The notes under the pieces were generated by a model. It ran no database searches and was not told the DNA's origin. It saw only the letters and a program-made list of their open reading frames with translations. 64,000 bases of DNA from Pegea sp. RAD2-039 (lineage: Eukaryota; Chordata; Thaliacea; Salpida; Salpidae), in contig JAQGEQ010000231.1 in NCBI GenBank assembly GCA_034620365.1, positions 1 through 64,000 of the forward strand, written 5' to 3'. Shown here piece after piece: positions 35,441 to 49,657 of this stretch. Position numbers and translations under genes: made by a program. Numbering within the stretch: the stretch's first letter is position 1; each line of letters opens with the position of its first letter.

Positions 35441-38400
35441 TAACTTTACTATGTTCTGCTGATTATCTTTAAACTTTTTCATAAGACTTTTTATAATTGA
35501 TTAAATAAAGTTCCAAATTTAATTTTATCAGAATTTAAATTTTCATTGTCAATTATGATTTTAGTACAAAAACTTCTGTTGTCAGCTACATCAAAAGCTA
35601 TATTAAAAGTTTTAATTATTGATGTAGTTTAAAAGAAACTTGTCAAAACAACTTAAAATGCGTACTTTGGTTTATTCAGTTTTGCTGACACCCCTACTTT
35701 TCTCGTTTAAATCATTTGTGATATGAAAATATACTGCTGATACACAAATAAAATAGAATGATTGAGTGGATTTTTCAAAAAAGTTTGATTAGTTGTAACC
35801 AACAATTTTTATAAAGTAATCTTAGATTGATTGATTTTGTAATGGTAAATTTCAAACCCTTTCATGACAAACTGTTTATGAAGTTATGCATTTCATACAT
35901 TTTTTCTGCTAAAAACAAATAAGAAAAAAAACGAGTGATTTTATAACTGCTAAAAAATTAACAACTAAAAGACTTTTCATACTGCTATATCGATATTTTC
36001 ATGACTAAATTACTCGTTTTAAACACGATTTATTTACATTGTCACTTTTAAAGGTTTTTGAGCTTTTTACAGATTACAAAACAATCCTTTTTGAAAGTCA
36101 ATTTTCAGAGGATATTTGTTATGACCAAAAACTGTATCTATAAAAGCTTGGTATTATATTTTAAAGATCTTATCGCCAAGAAATCGTTATTAAAGTCAAA
36201 CAATTTAAAAATGTCATTAACTTTATTTTAATATTTAAAAACGATTTTACCATGATAATGGGATTTAGTAACCCAAAAGGTTTTTCCTATAAAGTAATAT
36301 AATTTTCTTAGAAAGTTTTTTGAAAACTTTAAAATATAACTTTTAACTCTGTTTAGATGTTCATGATTTTTGTATAATATTATGTTCTATTATTAAGAAT
36401 TAAATATATTCTAAGATTTTCGTATAAAATAATTGTCTTGGAAAGTTAATTATACTTTACATTGGTATTTATAAAAAAAAGTTGCACATTTTTTACTATT
36501 GTTAGACTTTTATTGTATTCTTCTCTGTAAAAAGACTTTGTTTAAAATTTAGTTTTTGATCGAATTTAAGATAAAGAATTACTAAATTTCATATTTTGAA
36601 GGATAAAATAATAATAAAAATAGATAGCTCTTAGCACTTTTTTTAATATTTAAATATTTTAATTGATTACAATCTTTCCACTAAGGTTATAGATTTTTTT
36701 TTCGATTAAGGCCACTGCAGTCTTTTTGCAGCAGACTTATCAGAAAGAAGAAAGATTAATTTAAAGTTGGGCCTAAATTTTATTGTGTACCTTTCTATAT
36801 GGACGTAAAACTGATGACTATAAAATTTGTTGTCCTTTTTCGGAGCACTACTAACCAAGTTGTTTTTATATTTTTAGCTTATTCTGTCAGTTTTTCAGCA
36901 AATAAAAAAAAGAAGTATAATTAAATAATTTTAAAAACCTTTCTTATTTTTGTTCTTATTGTAATGTAGATCAATAGAAACCACTGAGATAGTTATCTTA
37001 GGTATTTTCTATTTATTGGTAAAATCAATTTTCAAAACTGGCCTTTTATTTAATTACACATGCTTACGTTATGGGCGATTATAAAAAACACAACACAAAT
37101 AAAAAGATTAATAAATGTAATACTTCTAAGCTACATCTAAAATACTAGAAATACCATTGTTACGCAAGGCTTATAAAGAACATTTAATAATTTAAAACTT
37201 ACTACGATTAATTTTCATTCTGTCATACCTCAAAAAACTAATATATTCTACTTTAGAATAAAATCTTGACATTCTTATTTTTATACAATTAGTCTTTACA
37301 TGTCACCTCAGTATGAATAAATATAATATTTAAAGTTATCTGTTAAAGATTAATGCAAAAAAGTGAAAGATAATTTTTTATAATGCAAATTGTTTACGAT
37401 ATTTTGCTTGAATTACTTTAGCAAATGAGGTACTTGAGAGTATTCTCTCTTTATAAATTTGCCCCAGCAAAAACTTTTGATTACAAAGCCTGTAGCTTGT
37501 TAGCAGTTATTAGTTTCTAGGAACCTTCGTCTCTAGGTTTTGAATTTCATGTAAGGCACATAAGCTGAATAGATCTCCAATTTATCAGTCTGACATGTAA
37601 ACGCTTTGATTTCTAGCAATTGTCTGGTAGATAATTTAGAGCAAGTACTAAAAAGTTCTTAGTGGTCACTTGTCTTGGTCACATGTCAGTATGTGCATTA
37701 CTCTAAAACTGGGCATGTACCATAAAAATGATTTTAGTCAACATATTATGCTTTATTGTAAGCTAAAAATTAGAAGGTGTCAACGGTACTGATTCGCATC
37801 TTGCATAAATTAATATAAGCAATTAAAGAAACCTTAGTGGAGTCATTTCGGCCACTTATGGCGTTGTAGCGTGCGTCCGTAATCCAGCTGTTCAGTTCTT
37901 TATAATTCAATCTAGTTCACTATGATTGCTACAAAAGCTGTTGAATTTTTACTTCACAGCCACATGCTGTTAAATGAAAGAAAAAAATGGGTTACCGACA
38001 AAGCTAAACCAAGAAACCTTAACCTAAACATGAAATAGCGCTTAACGTTGGTTATTTTAAATCCAACTAAAAAGACTTTTCTGACTTCATAAAAGGTTAC
38101 ATGCGTTTACATTTTTATCGTAAATACTCAATCAGTCTGTTAAAGATTTAATAGAATTTTCTAATGATATAGATCACGTTTTTTGGAAAATTGTTTTACT
38201 ATAATATGTATTTAGATCTACAAATATTTCACTTAACTGTGTTCTTTCATTAAACCATTAAAATGTGGTTTTGTGGCGCGTGGCTTAACTTTCATATACG
38301 TCAAAAAAGCTTTTCAGTCTGTCATCTCGTTTTCAAGAACTGATTTATGACTCCTTCATCTTCTTTAAAGACGAAGGTATTGAGTAGATTTTTAGCATTC

Positions 38401-41098
38401 TTCTCTCTATGACTTTGTGATGAGCTGTACAATGTAGGTCGAGACACTTTTTTTATGACGTCATTCACTTTTTCTCTGTAGTATCGTTTTGCTTGAACTA
38501 CTTTACCAAGTAGTGGCTAACAACATTATACAATCAAAAGTTTTTTAAATATTTTGAGACTCAAATCAGAGCGTCTTAATTAAAAAAAAAGGCTTTTACA
38601 ATTCGGAAAATATAATTTCATAAAAAATAAATTAAAATATTCTTTCAAGAAAAGTTTTTTTCACAATTGTTTTTACAAAAATTTAACTCAAAACTTATCA
38701 GATCAATTTAGTATTTTGTCAGAAATGGCCTCTAAAATACTATATACTAGTACCGACTTAGACAGTAAATTAATTAGTACTAGATAATTTAGAATAATGT
38801 AAAGTATATTTGATGCTTTTGCAAGAACATTGCCTACTCTTATTACTTTTTCTCTTATTGATGAAAAAAGCTGAAGATATGAAAATTTTCAAAGAAAAGT
38901 CACAAAGGTGGTGAAACTAACCTAAAAAATGTTGAGCTAGTTGCTTGTATCAGACTGTTCCAGTGAAACTATTACATTTAAAGATAGTAAAATAAGAGGT
39001 AAAATTATTTGTTCTAAAGCAGAAACTTATGCCTTGTATATTTATTGATAGTTGTCCATTGTGTTTGGAATCGATTTCATCTGTCTCCATTAAAAATGGT
39101 CTAACTATAAAACCGTTGAACAGCTTGAACAAACTCATGATATATACTCAATCTTCTTTTACAATTCGATCTTTGAATCACTTTACGGACAGCTCAAATA
39201 TGTTATTTATTAAGCTTCTTGCTTACATATCTTCAATCAATTCAATTTTAATGAGAGTGGTATTAAAGAAATATATAATGATATACGTCATAGCATCTTC
39301 TTTAAAGTATAAATAAACAAGTATTGAAAAAAGCACAACAAATATGACATGCTAAAACCTCTTGTATATGTTAGCTCGCGTGCTAGATTGCAAAAAAAGA
39401 TGTTTAATTCATAAAATGATCTGTTTTCATATTAAACGAATTAGTTGTTGTCTCTTACAATCAATCTTTAAGTATTGTAACTTTCGATTCTTTATCATTA
39501 GTATATGGTAAAGGCTAAATACAAGTACTTAATTAACATGTTTTAATTTTGTAGTTTATGTTAAAAAGAAGATAAAAATAATTAAGACATTCGAAATTTT
39601 CTTTTCAAAGTCAGATGTGTTTATTTTATTTCATTGATTATTAACTTTGAAAACTGATTAAATTAAGAAAATCAGAATTTTAAAAAGCCTAATTATTTCA
39701 CTACCTTATCAAACTTTCATGAAATAAAATTAATCTTTTTTAATTCAATGACAAATAGAGAACATGTAGCATTTATACAATGGATTTAAGTATTCAATTT
39801 TATCTTTAACTTTTGTATAAGTTCCCAGTATAATCTTTTGCTTATTATTTTTCAAAATTAGTCTTTTCATCTTTATTTTGTTTATAAACACAATTATAAC
39901 TAAATTGATAAAGGACAATTTGCACTTCAATTCTTGAAAATCAGTTTTGTCAAAGTTGAATATAAATTAAAACATTCAGATAATTTCACAAAATATTGAA
40001 ACAAATAATACTTTTCAAACACCTTCCAAAAGAGATTATTAAAACAACTGTTCTCTTTTAAATACAAATTTTGTTTATATTTTGACTTATCTTTCTAGAT
40101 GAATATTATGTAAATAAAAATGATTCATATTATAAATTTAAAAAAAAAATTTTTTGTTAAGATTTCAAGTATGATTAATAGATGCTGACTGATAGGACTA
40201 GAAATAAATTTCGCTTACACTAACCATCTTCTTTCTACTTTGTAATACTTTCAACTGCAGAATCGTGGAAATTTCATATTTTCGATCTATTTAGAGTAAG
40301 ATTTAATATTGATTTCTGTCTAACTGTTAAAGAATCTCAAACTGACTTCTTTCGTGAACTTCCATCACAATTGACTTACATGAAGCATTGACAACTATCA
40401 AATCTAACATCAATTTTGAAATTAAAAAATAATTATTCTACTAATCTCTCTGCCCACAGCAACGGCTTGTGTTACCAGTACTGATCAGAACTGCTTCTAA
40501 ACACTCTCATGTAAAAATAAAATAATTTATAAGACAGTTGACAGCAAGCAGGCGTTTGATCGAGGTTTATCGAAGTACATATAATCGATAGCTTAGTGGG
40601 TGGGGGATGGGTACCGTTTGTAGCTCTTTATAATCAAAGGATATTAGTTTACATTTAAGTTGACGTTTTTAAAGTTAGATGATAAAATAATCTTCAATTT
40701 AATCAAAAATTTGAGAATTAATTAAAAAGACAAAATTGAAACAAAACAAGTTAGTTGAATGCAACAAATCGAAGCTAATTTCTTTCTATCAAAACTACTA
40801 TCGACAATCACAAGATTTTCTGTTTCTGGAAATCTATCTTTGATCTTGGAGAAATAAAAACATCCACCACCTCCACCAATGTATACTGATTCTGTGTGTT
40901 TACGCACCAGTTACTTCTAACCATGCAGAACTGAATAAAAACCCGATATTTAAGTTGTAAACAAAAAAATTGAAGAAGTACGAGAAGATCGTCCTCATTA
41001 CATCAACACTTCTCAACATTTCGAAATCAATTACATTTTATTTATCACAGAGACTACTGAATTAGTGGTTGATTACATGAAGATCAGATGAAGACTTT
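35441..41098. other. Long AT-rich intergenic region
   Basis: About 5.6 kb without a supportable gene. Slightly GC-richer patches near 37400-38560 share a TTTTGCTTGAA-TTACTTTA-CAA block (37400 and 38490) and may be old repeats. Short frames at 38950-39316, 39745-39930 and 40722-40907 lack family motifs. GTGGGTGGGGGATGGGTACC near 40597 is a G-rich patch. Confidence 0.5.
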
Positions 41099-43771
41099 TT
41101 ACTCTTTGTAATCGTCGTTAAATGGATAATATTTGTGATCAGAGACCCTGAAAAATCAAAGATTACATTTGGAAGAGGATCACGTGATCACTTACCATTC
41201 AAGAGCACATCCGCGGAAGTTGCGATTGAAAGATCCGATCACCTCCATGTCCTCGGAAGAGAGTTCAAAATCAAAAAGCTGCGATTCAAATACAAAAGTC
41301 AAGTGATGAGGATTCAGAAAAAGATAAACCTGGAAGTTGGAAGCAATCCGGGAAGGAGTCACGCTCTTTGGGATCACAATCAGTCCGCGTTGGATTTGAA
41401 ATCGGAGCACAACCTGAGCTGGAGACTTTCCAATCCTCTCTGCGATTGCTTTGATCTTGGGATCATCCAGCAGAACAGGCTCATCCTTAGTTGCCCTGTG
41501 ACAAATTTGGCATTTTGCAAGAAAAGCCCAACAAACGTTTGACTGACCATGGACGGTCCGCTGAGCCAAGTGGACTGTAAGCAGTGACCACGACTTTGTT
41601 AGACTGACAAAAACTGACCAATTCGTTCTGGACCAGGTATGGATGTAACTCTATTTGATTAACAGCGGGTGTGACTTGCGTTTGTTCGATAATTCGAGTG
41701 ATTTGAAACTGATTGAAGTTTGAAACTCCAATATTCTTGACCAGACCTTCATCTTGTAGTTGAATCAAAGCCTAAAATCAAAGTTGGCAATTAACCAATC
41801 AGATACGAGCTTGAGAACGCTAGCCAATCACATGCAAGAATGTCAACACCAACCAATTACCTTCCACGTATCAACATAATCATCATCACTATACAAAAAC
41901 TTTCCTTGGTCGTCTTTAGGGAACATTTCACCGTTATTCTGCCAAAATAGAAACATTTTTGTAATTGTAGGATAAATATTTAAGTAGTTGAGTCCTCATC
42001 GCTTGCTGATGGATAGTTGTAGAGGAAGAAATTGTAGTTTTACTGTTAGGAAACACTAGTGACGAAGTTGGCAGTGATTGAAAGTTGTGACGATTGAAAC
42101 GAGGTGTGAGAAGTTTTTTTATGGCTCTAATAATGACGAATGTGTTTTGAAAGTGCTAAATAAACTGACATCATAGCTGCGAGAAAATGTTTTGATCTAA
42201 AACTAAAATTTTCAGTTTAATCATTTTTGAAAACTTTTATTGAAACCGTAAATAAATTTCAGTTTTTCAAATTTGTCAAAAAAAAACGGAATTTTCGGCA
42301 GATTTTTTCACATTTTTTTATAGTTAGATGTGACAAGTAAGAAGATGATACTTTCATAGCGGGTGGTCCATCTTACCGCCTGTGTTTTTCATCTGCTTTT
42401 TAATATGGTTTACGTCAGTTGAAAAAGAATTTGAAATGATTCAAAAGTAACCAACAAACTGAAGAAATGATTTGGAATTTTAAAAATAATTCTTACTGTA
42501 AAATACAAGTGACATTTTGATTCAACTTTCAGTTTAAAAAGTTTTGTAGGATTCAAACTACTCATTTTTGAACAAACAAATTGTTTTTAAATCTAATTAC
42601 TTTAACAAAAATTTCTGCAAAAAAACTAAACATTTCTTTGTTCATCCCAAATTTGGTGAATTTGGAAACTTATTATGTTTGGTTCTTGAAAGTGAAACTA
42701 CCAAAAAAATGTAACTGATTTTCAAATTCATTTCACAGATTTTTTAATAGTATTCATCACTTAAAGGATATTTCATGAGAGACTATAAAGCTGCTATCAG
42801 CAATTTTTTGTGAGAATTTGAACAAATGTATGTAGAGTAAACATCTACTTGATCAGTTAGTAATTAAAAAGGGTTGAAAATATTTATTTATTAACTAATA
42901 TTGTTTGTTGAAAAAGTTTTTGTAAATTTCCATCAGCAACTTGAAAGATAAGAAAATGTTGATGTACTGCAAATATTACTATTTGAAGATTTTCATTTTA
43001 AAGATTTTAAAAAATAACAACAAAATAAATTATTGCAAACAAATCAATCATCACGAAGTCATTTTACAATCTCACTCACCACATAACCCTGGGGCCAATG
43101 AATAAGATAGAGATCAAGATAACTTGTTTGCAGATCTTTTAATGTGTCCATCAATGTGCCTCTTACATCTTTAGGAGCATGAAAGACATTCCATAGCTGA
43201 AATAAGGTTCCTTGAGAAGAGAGATCTTAATACAAGTCCAATCAATGTTACTTTTGAAGTAATAAAAAGATTCTCTCTTTTTACAACTCCACTAGAAATT
43301 TGTGAAGTGATTCCATCTCCTACTTCTTTTTCATTCCCATATACTCTTGCACAATCTAAATGTCTGTATCCACATTGAATTGCGGATTCCACAGCTTTTT
43401 GAACCTCTCCTGGCTTCGACTGAATACAAAATTGATAAAGTTTAAATTAATCACCTAATAATTTTTTCAGTCACAAACAACATCTTTGTAATTTTCCATC
43501 TTTACTTTTGTTATTTAACTGATGAAACTGAAATAATTTATATTTATTTAAACAAATATTAATTTTCATCCAAATATAAACGATAAATTTTATAGAAATG
43601 ATAAAAACTAAGGTTTGATTAGAGTGAATGTATGAGGAAGTTATTAAAAGGTATATCCACAAATAATTGGTTTGTTGTTTTCAAATTTGTTTAGTAATTC
43701 ACCTTCCAAGTACCAAGTCCAACCATAGGCATTTCAGTACCATTGATTAACTTAAGAGCTGGGACCGTCAT
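41099..43771 (-). CDS. Aldo-keto reductase (AKR1-like)
   Basis: NADPH-dependent carbonyl or aldehyde reductase, cytosolic, with a TIM barrel. Exons on the minus strand are 43771-43703, 43419-43252, 43196-43080, 41938-41861, 41771-41548, 41495-41330, 41278-41196 and 41147-41099. All junctions are GT-AG and in phase, giving 317 aa, the normal AKR length. It starts [20 protein letters not shown]. The catalytic tetrad is visible: Asp and Tyr in [14 protein letters not shown], Lys in LFITSK, His in LYLIHWP. The cofactor signature [14 protein letters not shown] and the C-terminal [19 protein letters not shown] follow. The substrate cannot be told from sequence. Intron 3 (1141 bp) is far longer than the others. 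The ATG comes 2 nt after an acceptor-like CACTTTTAG. Intact. Confidence 0.95.
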
Positions 43772-44768
43772 CTCTAAAAGTGATCTTCAAAAAACTATAA
43801 CAATGCAGCTATATACAAACAAGAAGGTTTAGAAAAAGAAATATAGAAAAACGACAAACATAATTGTTAGAAAAATATTAAATCGACAAGCATAAAATCA
43901 TTTCTGTATTTCATCTATAAAATCAAAAAACTTTTTTTTAATTTGTAGCAACAAGTGAAAATTTATTTATAAAAGTTATGTTCATAAAATCAAACTTTAT
44001 ACTTTTAGAATATCACTATTATTTCACAGACAATATAATATCAACAAATTAATTACAACAATATAAAACTTTGAAGCTTTTAATCAAAGCATTATAAATG
44101 TAAAACAAAAGTTTACAAACATGGAAAGTTTTGTACCATAAAAAATAAAAGAAATCAAATGAAGTTTTTGTACCATTTCAGATGAATGTACCCAACAAGC
44201 AGGTTCAGAAAGATGTACAGTCTCTTAAGATGAAAATATTGAGATAGTAAGAAAAATTCGTGAAAATTAAACATTTATAAAAAGAAATATGATATAAATG
44301 ATTAAAATAGATTCTTCTTGATATGAAAAAGAGATAGTTTGATGTTGATTGGAGCTTAGGCACTTGATTCAAAATAAAAGTATAAAATATAATTATAATA
44401 TAAAAAGATTTCTGCTTATATATGTTTTGATATTTTTGTATAAAAACAGTTTTCAAATGACAAATCAATAAACAAGTATTTGAAAGATGACAACTCTGTA
44501 GTTTTTGTTTTGATTGTTGTTAGCTTTTTGGTTATAGCACTGCTATAAGATATTCAATTAGAAAGTCAATATAAAAATCTTATTTCCACCGGCAGAAACA
44601 AGTTTCAATGTGTATTAGCTGTGTGTAACAAAATGAGGTGCGAATAAAATAAATCATTAAGCCCTGATAGTTGATATTAGGTAATCAATTTTTTTTCTGA
44701 TGTCTAAATTTCTGACAACAAAAATTTGGCAATGAAACCAAGAAACTATGTCAATAAAAAGTTGGTGA
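43772..44768. other. Intergenic region
   Basis: AT-rich. The 87-codon minus-strand frame at 44205-44468 is Ile/Tyr/Phe-rich and has no family motif. Nothing else recognised. Confidence 0.5.
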
Positions 44769-46364
44769 TCAGAACACGTGATTACTTGCCCATTGTAGCT
44801 GTGCTACTCCAGTTGCAGCACAGTGACATGCATTTAACATCTCTTCTTCATTATTCTCATCTTGAACTTCAATACAACTAATATCTTGATAACCAGAACT
44901 ACTACTACTATATGTTAGATGACCTTGATTAGTGGGATCATTTACATTACAACAATTTGAAGTAAGAGATTCTCTTTGAGGTAATTGTTGGGTTTTCTTG
45001 AGATGACTAACCACTTTTGCACATACCTGATGATGAAAGTTTTTACCATTTCCATCTTGACATTCAAACTTCTTTTTCTGATCTGCCAGCTTATGTCTAT
45101 ACACAATTCCTGAGCCAGCTAAGAACAGAACAACTATACCAAATGAAATACCAGATATAAAATATGCCATATCATAATTATTAGGAATGATATAATCAAG
45201 GTTATAGATGATGTCTTCATCAGAATAATTATCATTTATCCTCATAAAGTAACTTTCATTAAGAAGTGATTTACAAGTTTGATTACATTGAAAAGCGTTT
45301 GAATAGGGCGACACAGAACCTTCTTTACTATAAGCACGAATCCGAATATCATATTTTCTTCCAAGTTTTAGTTTTTTTATCTTAAACTGACGAAGAGCTA
45401 CATCAGTAACATCTAACAAAGTCTTTTTTCTTTTATGACTTAAGTCTTCACATAACACCTGAAATTTACTGATCATTTTAACTCTTTTATCATCATAATC
45501 CCAACTAATTAGTACTGATGAGTTATCTAAATACTTTACAGCTAAAATATCAGGTGGAATGACAAATATATTATGAGTTGGTTCCAATGGTACTTGTGTA
45601 TTAACTTCACCTGGAATCGATTCTCCAAACTCATTAACAGCTATCAACTGAAAACGATATTTTTCACCAGGTATCAGATCATGAACTTTATAAGAAGTTT
45701 CTGATGATGAGATAGAATCATCAACAACCATCCAATTAGAACCATTTTTACCAGTTAAGTATTTTAACAATTTATATCTAAGAACTGGAGATCGACCATT
45801 TGATTTTGGATACCAAGTAATAGCAACAGATGAGTGAGATAGTTTTGTGCTAGTAGCTTCAGGAGAAGGAGGTACAGCAACTATTTTTAAACCTCTGTTG
45901 ATAACTTTTTTAGATCTAGGTCTTTTTTTGGCAACTTTCCCTGTTTGAAATGATGATATTGAAGTTCTACTATAAGTAGTTGTTGAAACAACAGCTGTTA
46001 ATTCAACTGTATATTTAGTTTCTGCTGAAAGTTTTTTAAAAGTATAAGATTTTGATTTTGATGGCAAAACCTTATAAGTCCAATGACTACCTCCTCGTTT
46101 TCTGTATCTTAAATGATAAGAATTTATCATTTTTTCATCATTTTCAATTTGCCATTTTAAAATGTAGGAGTTTAAATGTGTAGCCCATGCTGAACTAACA
46201 ATTGATGGTGCTTCAACTAACACTTCAGGAAATTCCATAAAATATTTTTCTTCAAAAATTGGATTAAGAGCAGAGCTACTTTGCCGGGTTGCAAATACTT
46301 TAGAATCAGAAATCTCAAAAGCATATAAGTAGAAAAGAATTGTTGAAACAGTAAGAGTAAACAT
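44769..46364 (-). CDS. Single-pass receptor-like protein with three fibronectin-III domains
   Basis: An intact single-exon frame of 531 aa. Residues 1-25 form a signal peptide. Three FN3 domains lie at about 48-142, 165-258 and 268-360, with typical YTVELTAVVSTTTYS, YRFQLIAVNEFGES and YDIRIRAYSKEGSVS strands. A membrane segment lies at about 399-421 (GISFGIVVLFLAGSGIVY), then a basic stop-transfer and a roughly 110-residue cytoplasmic tail with Ser-rich and Cys-rich patches (LNACHCAATG). FN3-only receptors of this layout resemble the membrane-proximal part of CDON/BOC, ihog or neogenin, but no Ig domains are present. The paralogue is not identified. GGCAAGTAATCACG just before the stop contains a possible splice donor, so more tail exons could exist. 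Confidence 0.75.
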   Translation of the reverse strand: MFTLTVSTILFYLYAFEISDSKVFATRQSSSALNPIFEEKYFMEFPEVLVEAPSIVSSAWATHLNSYILKWQIENDEKMINSYHLRYRKRGGSHWTYKVLPSKSKSYTFKKLSAETKYTVELTAVVSTTTYSRTSISSFQTGKVAKKRPRSKKVINRGLKIVAVPPSPEATSTKLSHSSVAITWYPKSNGRSPVLRYKLLKYLTGKNGSNWMVVDDSISSSETSYKVHDLIPGEKYRFQLIAVNEFGESIPGEVNTQVPLEPTHNIFVIPPDILAVKYLDNSSVLISWDYDDKRVKMISKFQVLCEDLSHKRKKTLLDVTDVALRQFKIKKLKLGRKYDIRIRAYSKEGSVSPYSNAFQCNQTCKSLLNESYFMRINDNYSDEDIIYNLDYIIPNNYDMAYFISGISFGIVVLFLAGSGIVYRHKLADQKKKFECQDGNGKNFHHQVCAKVVSHLKKTQQLPQRESLTSNCCNVNDPTNQGHLTYSSSSSGYQDISCIEVQDENNEEEMLNACHCAATGVAQLQWASNHVF

Positions 46365-49300
46365 ACTGTTTTAACAAATTATAAACACTTCTATAAATCT
46401 TATAAAAAATTATTTATTGAAAATAAACAAAAAACCTAAAGAATTATAAGATAAAATTTAGTTCTAAGCATTTTTTATAAAATTTATTTGAAGTTTAATA
46501 TTTCTAAAAATAATCACATAAAATGATAAACAATAACAAAACAAATAAAAAAGTTTGTATAAAAAAGGCTAATTAATTAAATGTTAATTTGTAAGAATTA
46601 CCTAAGCTTAAATATTAATTATTTTCTTTAATTTGAACTTTCTAACAATAAACAAGCAAACTTTTAAATCTTTTCAAGAAAACAAAACAATAAATTCTTA
46701 AGCAAAAATCTTGGTACAATCTATATTATATCAATAGCTCATATAAAAAAGTAATAAAAAGCTATACATAAACATGAAACTCAGCTAAAAATTGAAAAGT
46801 AGATGAGAGCTAGTAAGATAAAGCAGATACAAACAGTCAGTATGCCACACATTAAATTAAAAAGGCCACCCGCACTGACGATTCACGCTTCATTGAACAT
46901 TCTTAAGCAAAGTGATAAATTCGACAAAATTGAATCTTAAACATTTATTACTCGAAATAAAGTTTGAAAAAATTAACAAAAGTTACTTAATAAATATTAT
47001 TAGCCTGGCTGCATCTAAACTTCCTGTTTATTGTGAATTATAAAGAAAATATTTAAGAAATAATTGTTAGTTACTGAAACTATTATTTATTCAAAATATA
47101 AATCATTTATAATAAATTTAAGGTACAACTACCAAAATACCACAAATGTTTCAAAGTTATAAATTATTATCATTTTTAATTCATTGGTTTTAAAAAGCTA
47201 GTTAGAATTTATATAAACTTTTAGGGCATTATATTTTTTTTATATATCAGTTGTAATTAGACGTCTCAATCAGATTCATATTTTTAAAAGCTTTCTTTCC
47301 TTGGAAGTGGCAAACCCTTTTCTTCATAAAAAGTTTGTCTCTTAAGCTCAATATAAAATCAAGCACATTAACAGCGCTTTTTCCCTGACCTCATGCTACT
47401 ATTTGAAGTTATTAGCGGTTTTTGTCATCTTAACTTTAATGACTTCTTTAAAGATCGTAATCTTTCATACCTTCTCAAAGATTTGTAATTCAAAATTAAT
47501 AAAATCAACAGCTTTAAAAGCACTTGTTGAATTTGAAGAAAACGATTTCAGTAATTTAATCGACAAGTGAATTATAATGCTGCGAGTCTCTTCACGTTCT
47601 TCACTTATTCAGTTATTTTGTTTTTGATTTATAACTTATATTTACTCTTTCTGCATTATTTTATGTTAAACTGTGATTTTTAAAGACTTTGCATTAGCTT
47701 TTCGGATTTATATTGCTTTGTGTTTGCTATAAGAGCTGTATAATTTGTCATTTGCAGCCTTGTGTTTAATTAAACATATAAATGAATAAAGTTTTATTGA
47801 TATAAAAATTATTTTGAAGTCAATAATAACGCAATCAAACTTAATGATTGGTTCTCTATTAAGAAAGTTTGACTGGTAACGATGTCAGATCAGTCGAAGA
47901 AACATATTCTTCATTTTAAAACGTTTCATGATATCTGAAAATAAAGTTACTTTAAATTTTGATTTTAAATTCATTTTATAAAACTTCATTCACAAGAGTA
48001 GCACTCTCACCGAAGCTGTGAAACCAAATACTAAAGTGCTCCACTTTTTCATGCAAATGCTCATTGACAAACCAAAATAGAATCTACAAGTCAAGTACAC
48101 AGTCTGAGACTAAACTGAAGCAAAATTGGAAAATTTTGAGTTCTCTTTAGCTGAATCACTTTCAAAGATTTTCAAAAGATGAATTAGACTTTAATTTGTA
48201 ACTGCAAATTTTCTTACAAATTTCCATAAATTATAGTGGTCTGCAATCGCTATAAAACTAGTAAAAAAGCAAGAATAGCGAATGGAATTTCTTTAACTAC
48301 AAATAGTATTTGTTGAAAAATAGCAAAGATTATATAAATTCTATCATACAACAAATCGTTTGTTGCTGATGTTGTAAGCTTGTATTTTTTACTTTTCTAA
48401 ATTAAAAAGAAAAAATGTACAAACATAAACAAACATGAGGTTTTTATAAACTTACATTTTATATTTAAAATGTTTTCAAAAGTTACTAAAAGAAATAGTT
48501 CTTTTGTATTACTATGCATTAAATAGTAAATCAGCAGTTTAGATTAAAAAAAAAAGTTAGTTTTATGCACATCTGAATTTATATAAAATTAGTGTATTCA
48601 AGAAATATTTTATTCACATCAATATGCTTTATATGCATTTTCTTTCAATAAATACTTAATTGAAAGAAATTAAAAAAATTACTTTTGCTAAAGTTTGAAA
48701 TCAGCTTATTATTGAGTTTCAGTATTTTATTGGACTTTTAAGTTATAGCTTATAATTTAACAAAAGTTTTCTTTACAAGTTATTTCAAAACTTAAAATCA
48801 TTAACGACAAAAATGTTTGATAAAAGTGAATTTGCTAATGATTTTTAAAATAATTTTTCTGAGCTTATCTGGTCAAGTTATGTTGCTTTTAAAAATCTAA
48901 AATATGAACAATTTTTTTTAAATTAGATTAAATAATATCAGCTACTTCTAAATTATTTTGATATAAGCCAACAAACATAAGATTTTTTTTAGACAGCTAG
49001 TTTTTTCAACTGCTCAAAAGTTGACAAAATAAAAGGTTTATTTCCTGTATTTGTATTGATAATTAATTTTTTTAGATAGATAATGAAGGCTAAGAAAAAT
49101 GTAAAGAAGTTTTTTCAAAAAGCAATATATATATATAAAACATAAGTAATAGTATTTTTTAAATTTTTTTATATTATATACTCATCATATTAATAGTTAA
49201 ATAAAATGATTATTTCAGTAAAAAAAAATTTTACTAATTAATTTAAACTTTATTTTAAAACTTTATACTTTGCTTCTTACTGAATTTTGCCAGTTTCAGA

Positions 49301-49657
49301 AAGCTTCTTAAATGCTTTTAAATTTTAGATTTCAAAAAAATAAATTAGCTCTGAAGTTGTTTTATTATATGGATTTAGATCAGATATATAAACCTATCGA
49401 TTATATGAAGATTATATATTATATTTGAAAGTATTTCTTTTATTTTTCAACATACAAAAGCAATTATTGAGAGTTTCTTTATAAATATTATTCTTATGAT
49501 ACAATTTACCAAGTTGTTTATAAGCTGTTCAAACTATTTTTTGCTTTTTTATTTCAACATAAACATAGCTTGCAAGCTATTTTGTCAACAACTTTATTCT
49601 GTTTCATAGACTAAACATTTTAATAGTAACTTTTTTGAAAGATTTAAGAGCAGAAAA
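46365..49657. other. Intergenic region with flanking duplicon sequence
   Basis: No gene seen. The part from about 47990 resembles sequence near 51240-51420 and 53300-53640, so it belongs to the duplicated segment that carries the claudin-like genes. The last 70 bp before 49658 are almost identical to those before 52252. Confidence 0.5.

Noticed and set aside
40722..40907. 61-codon minus-strand frame with a Gly-rich stretch
   Set aside because: The Gly run comes from a CCACCACCTCCACC simple sequence. No homology or splice context.
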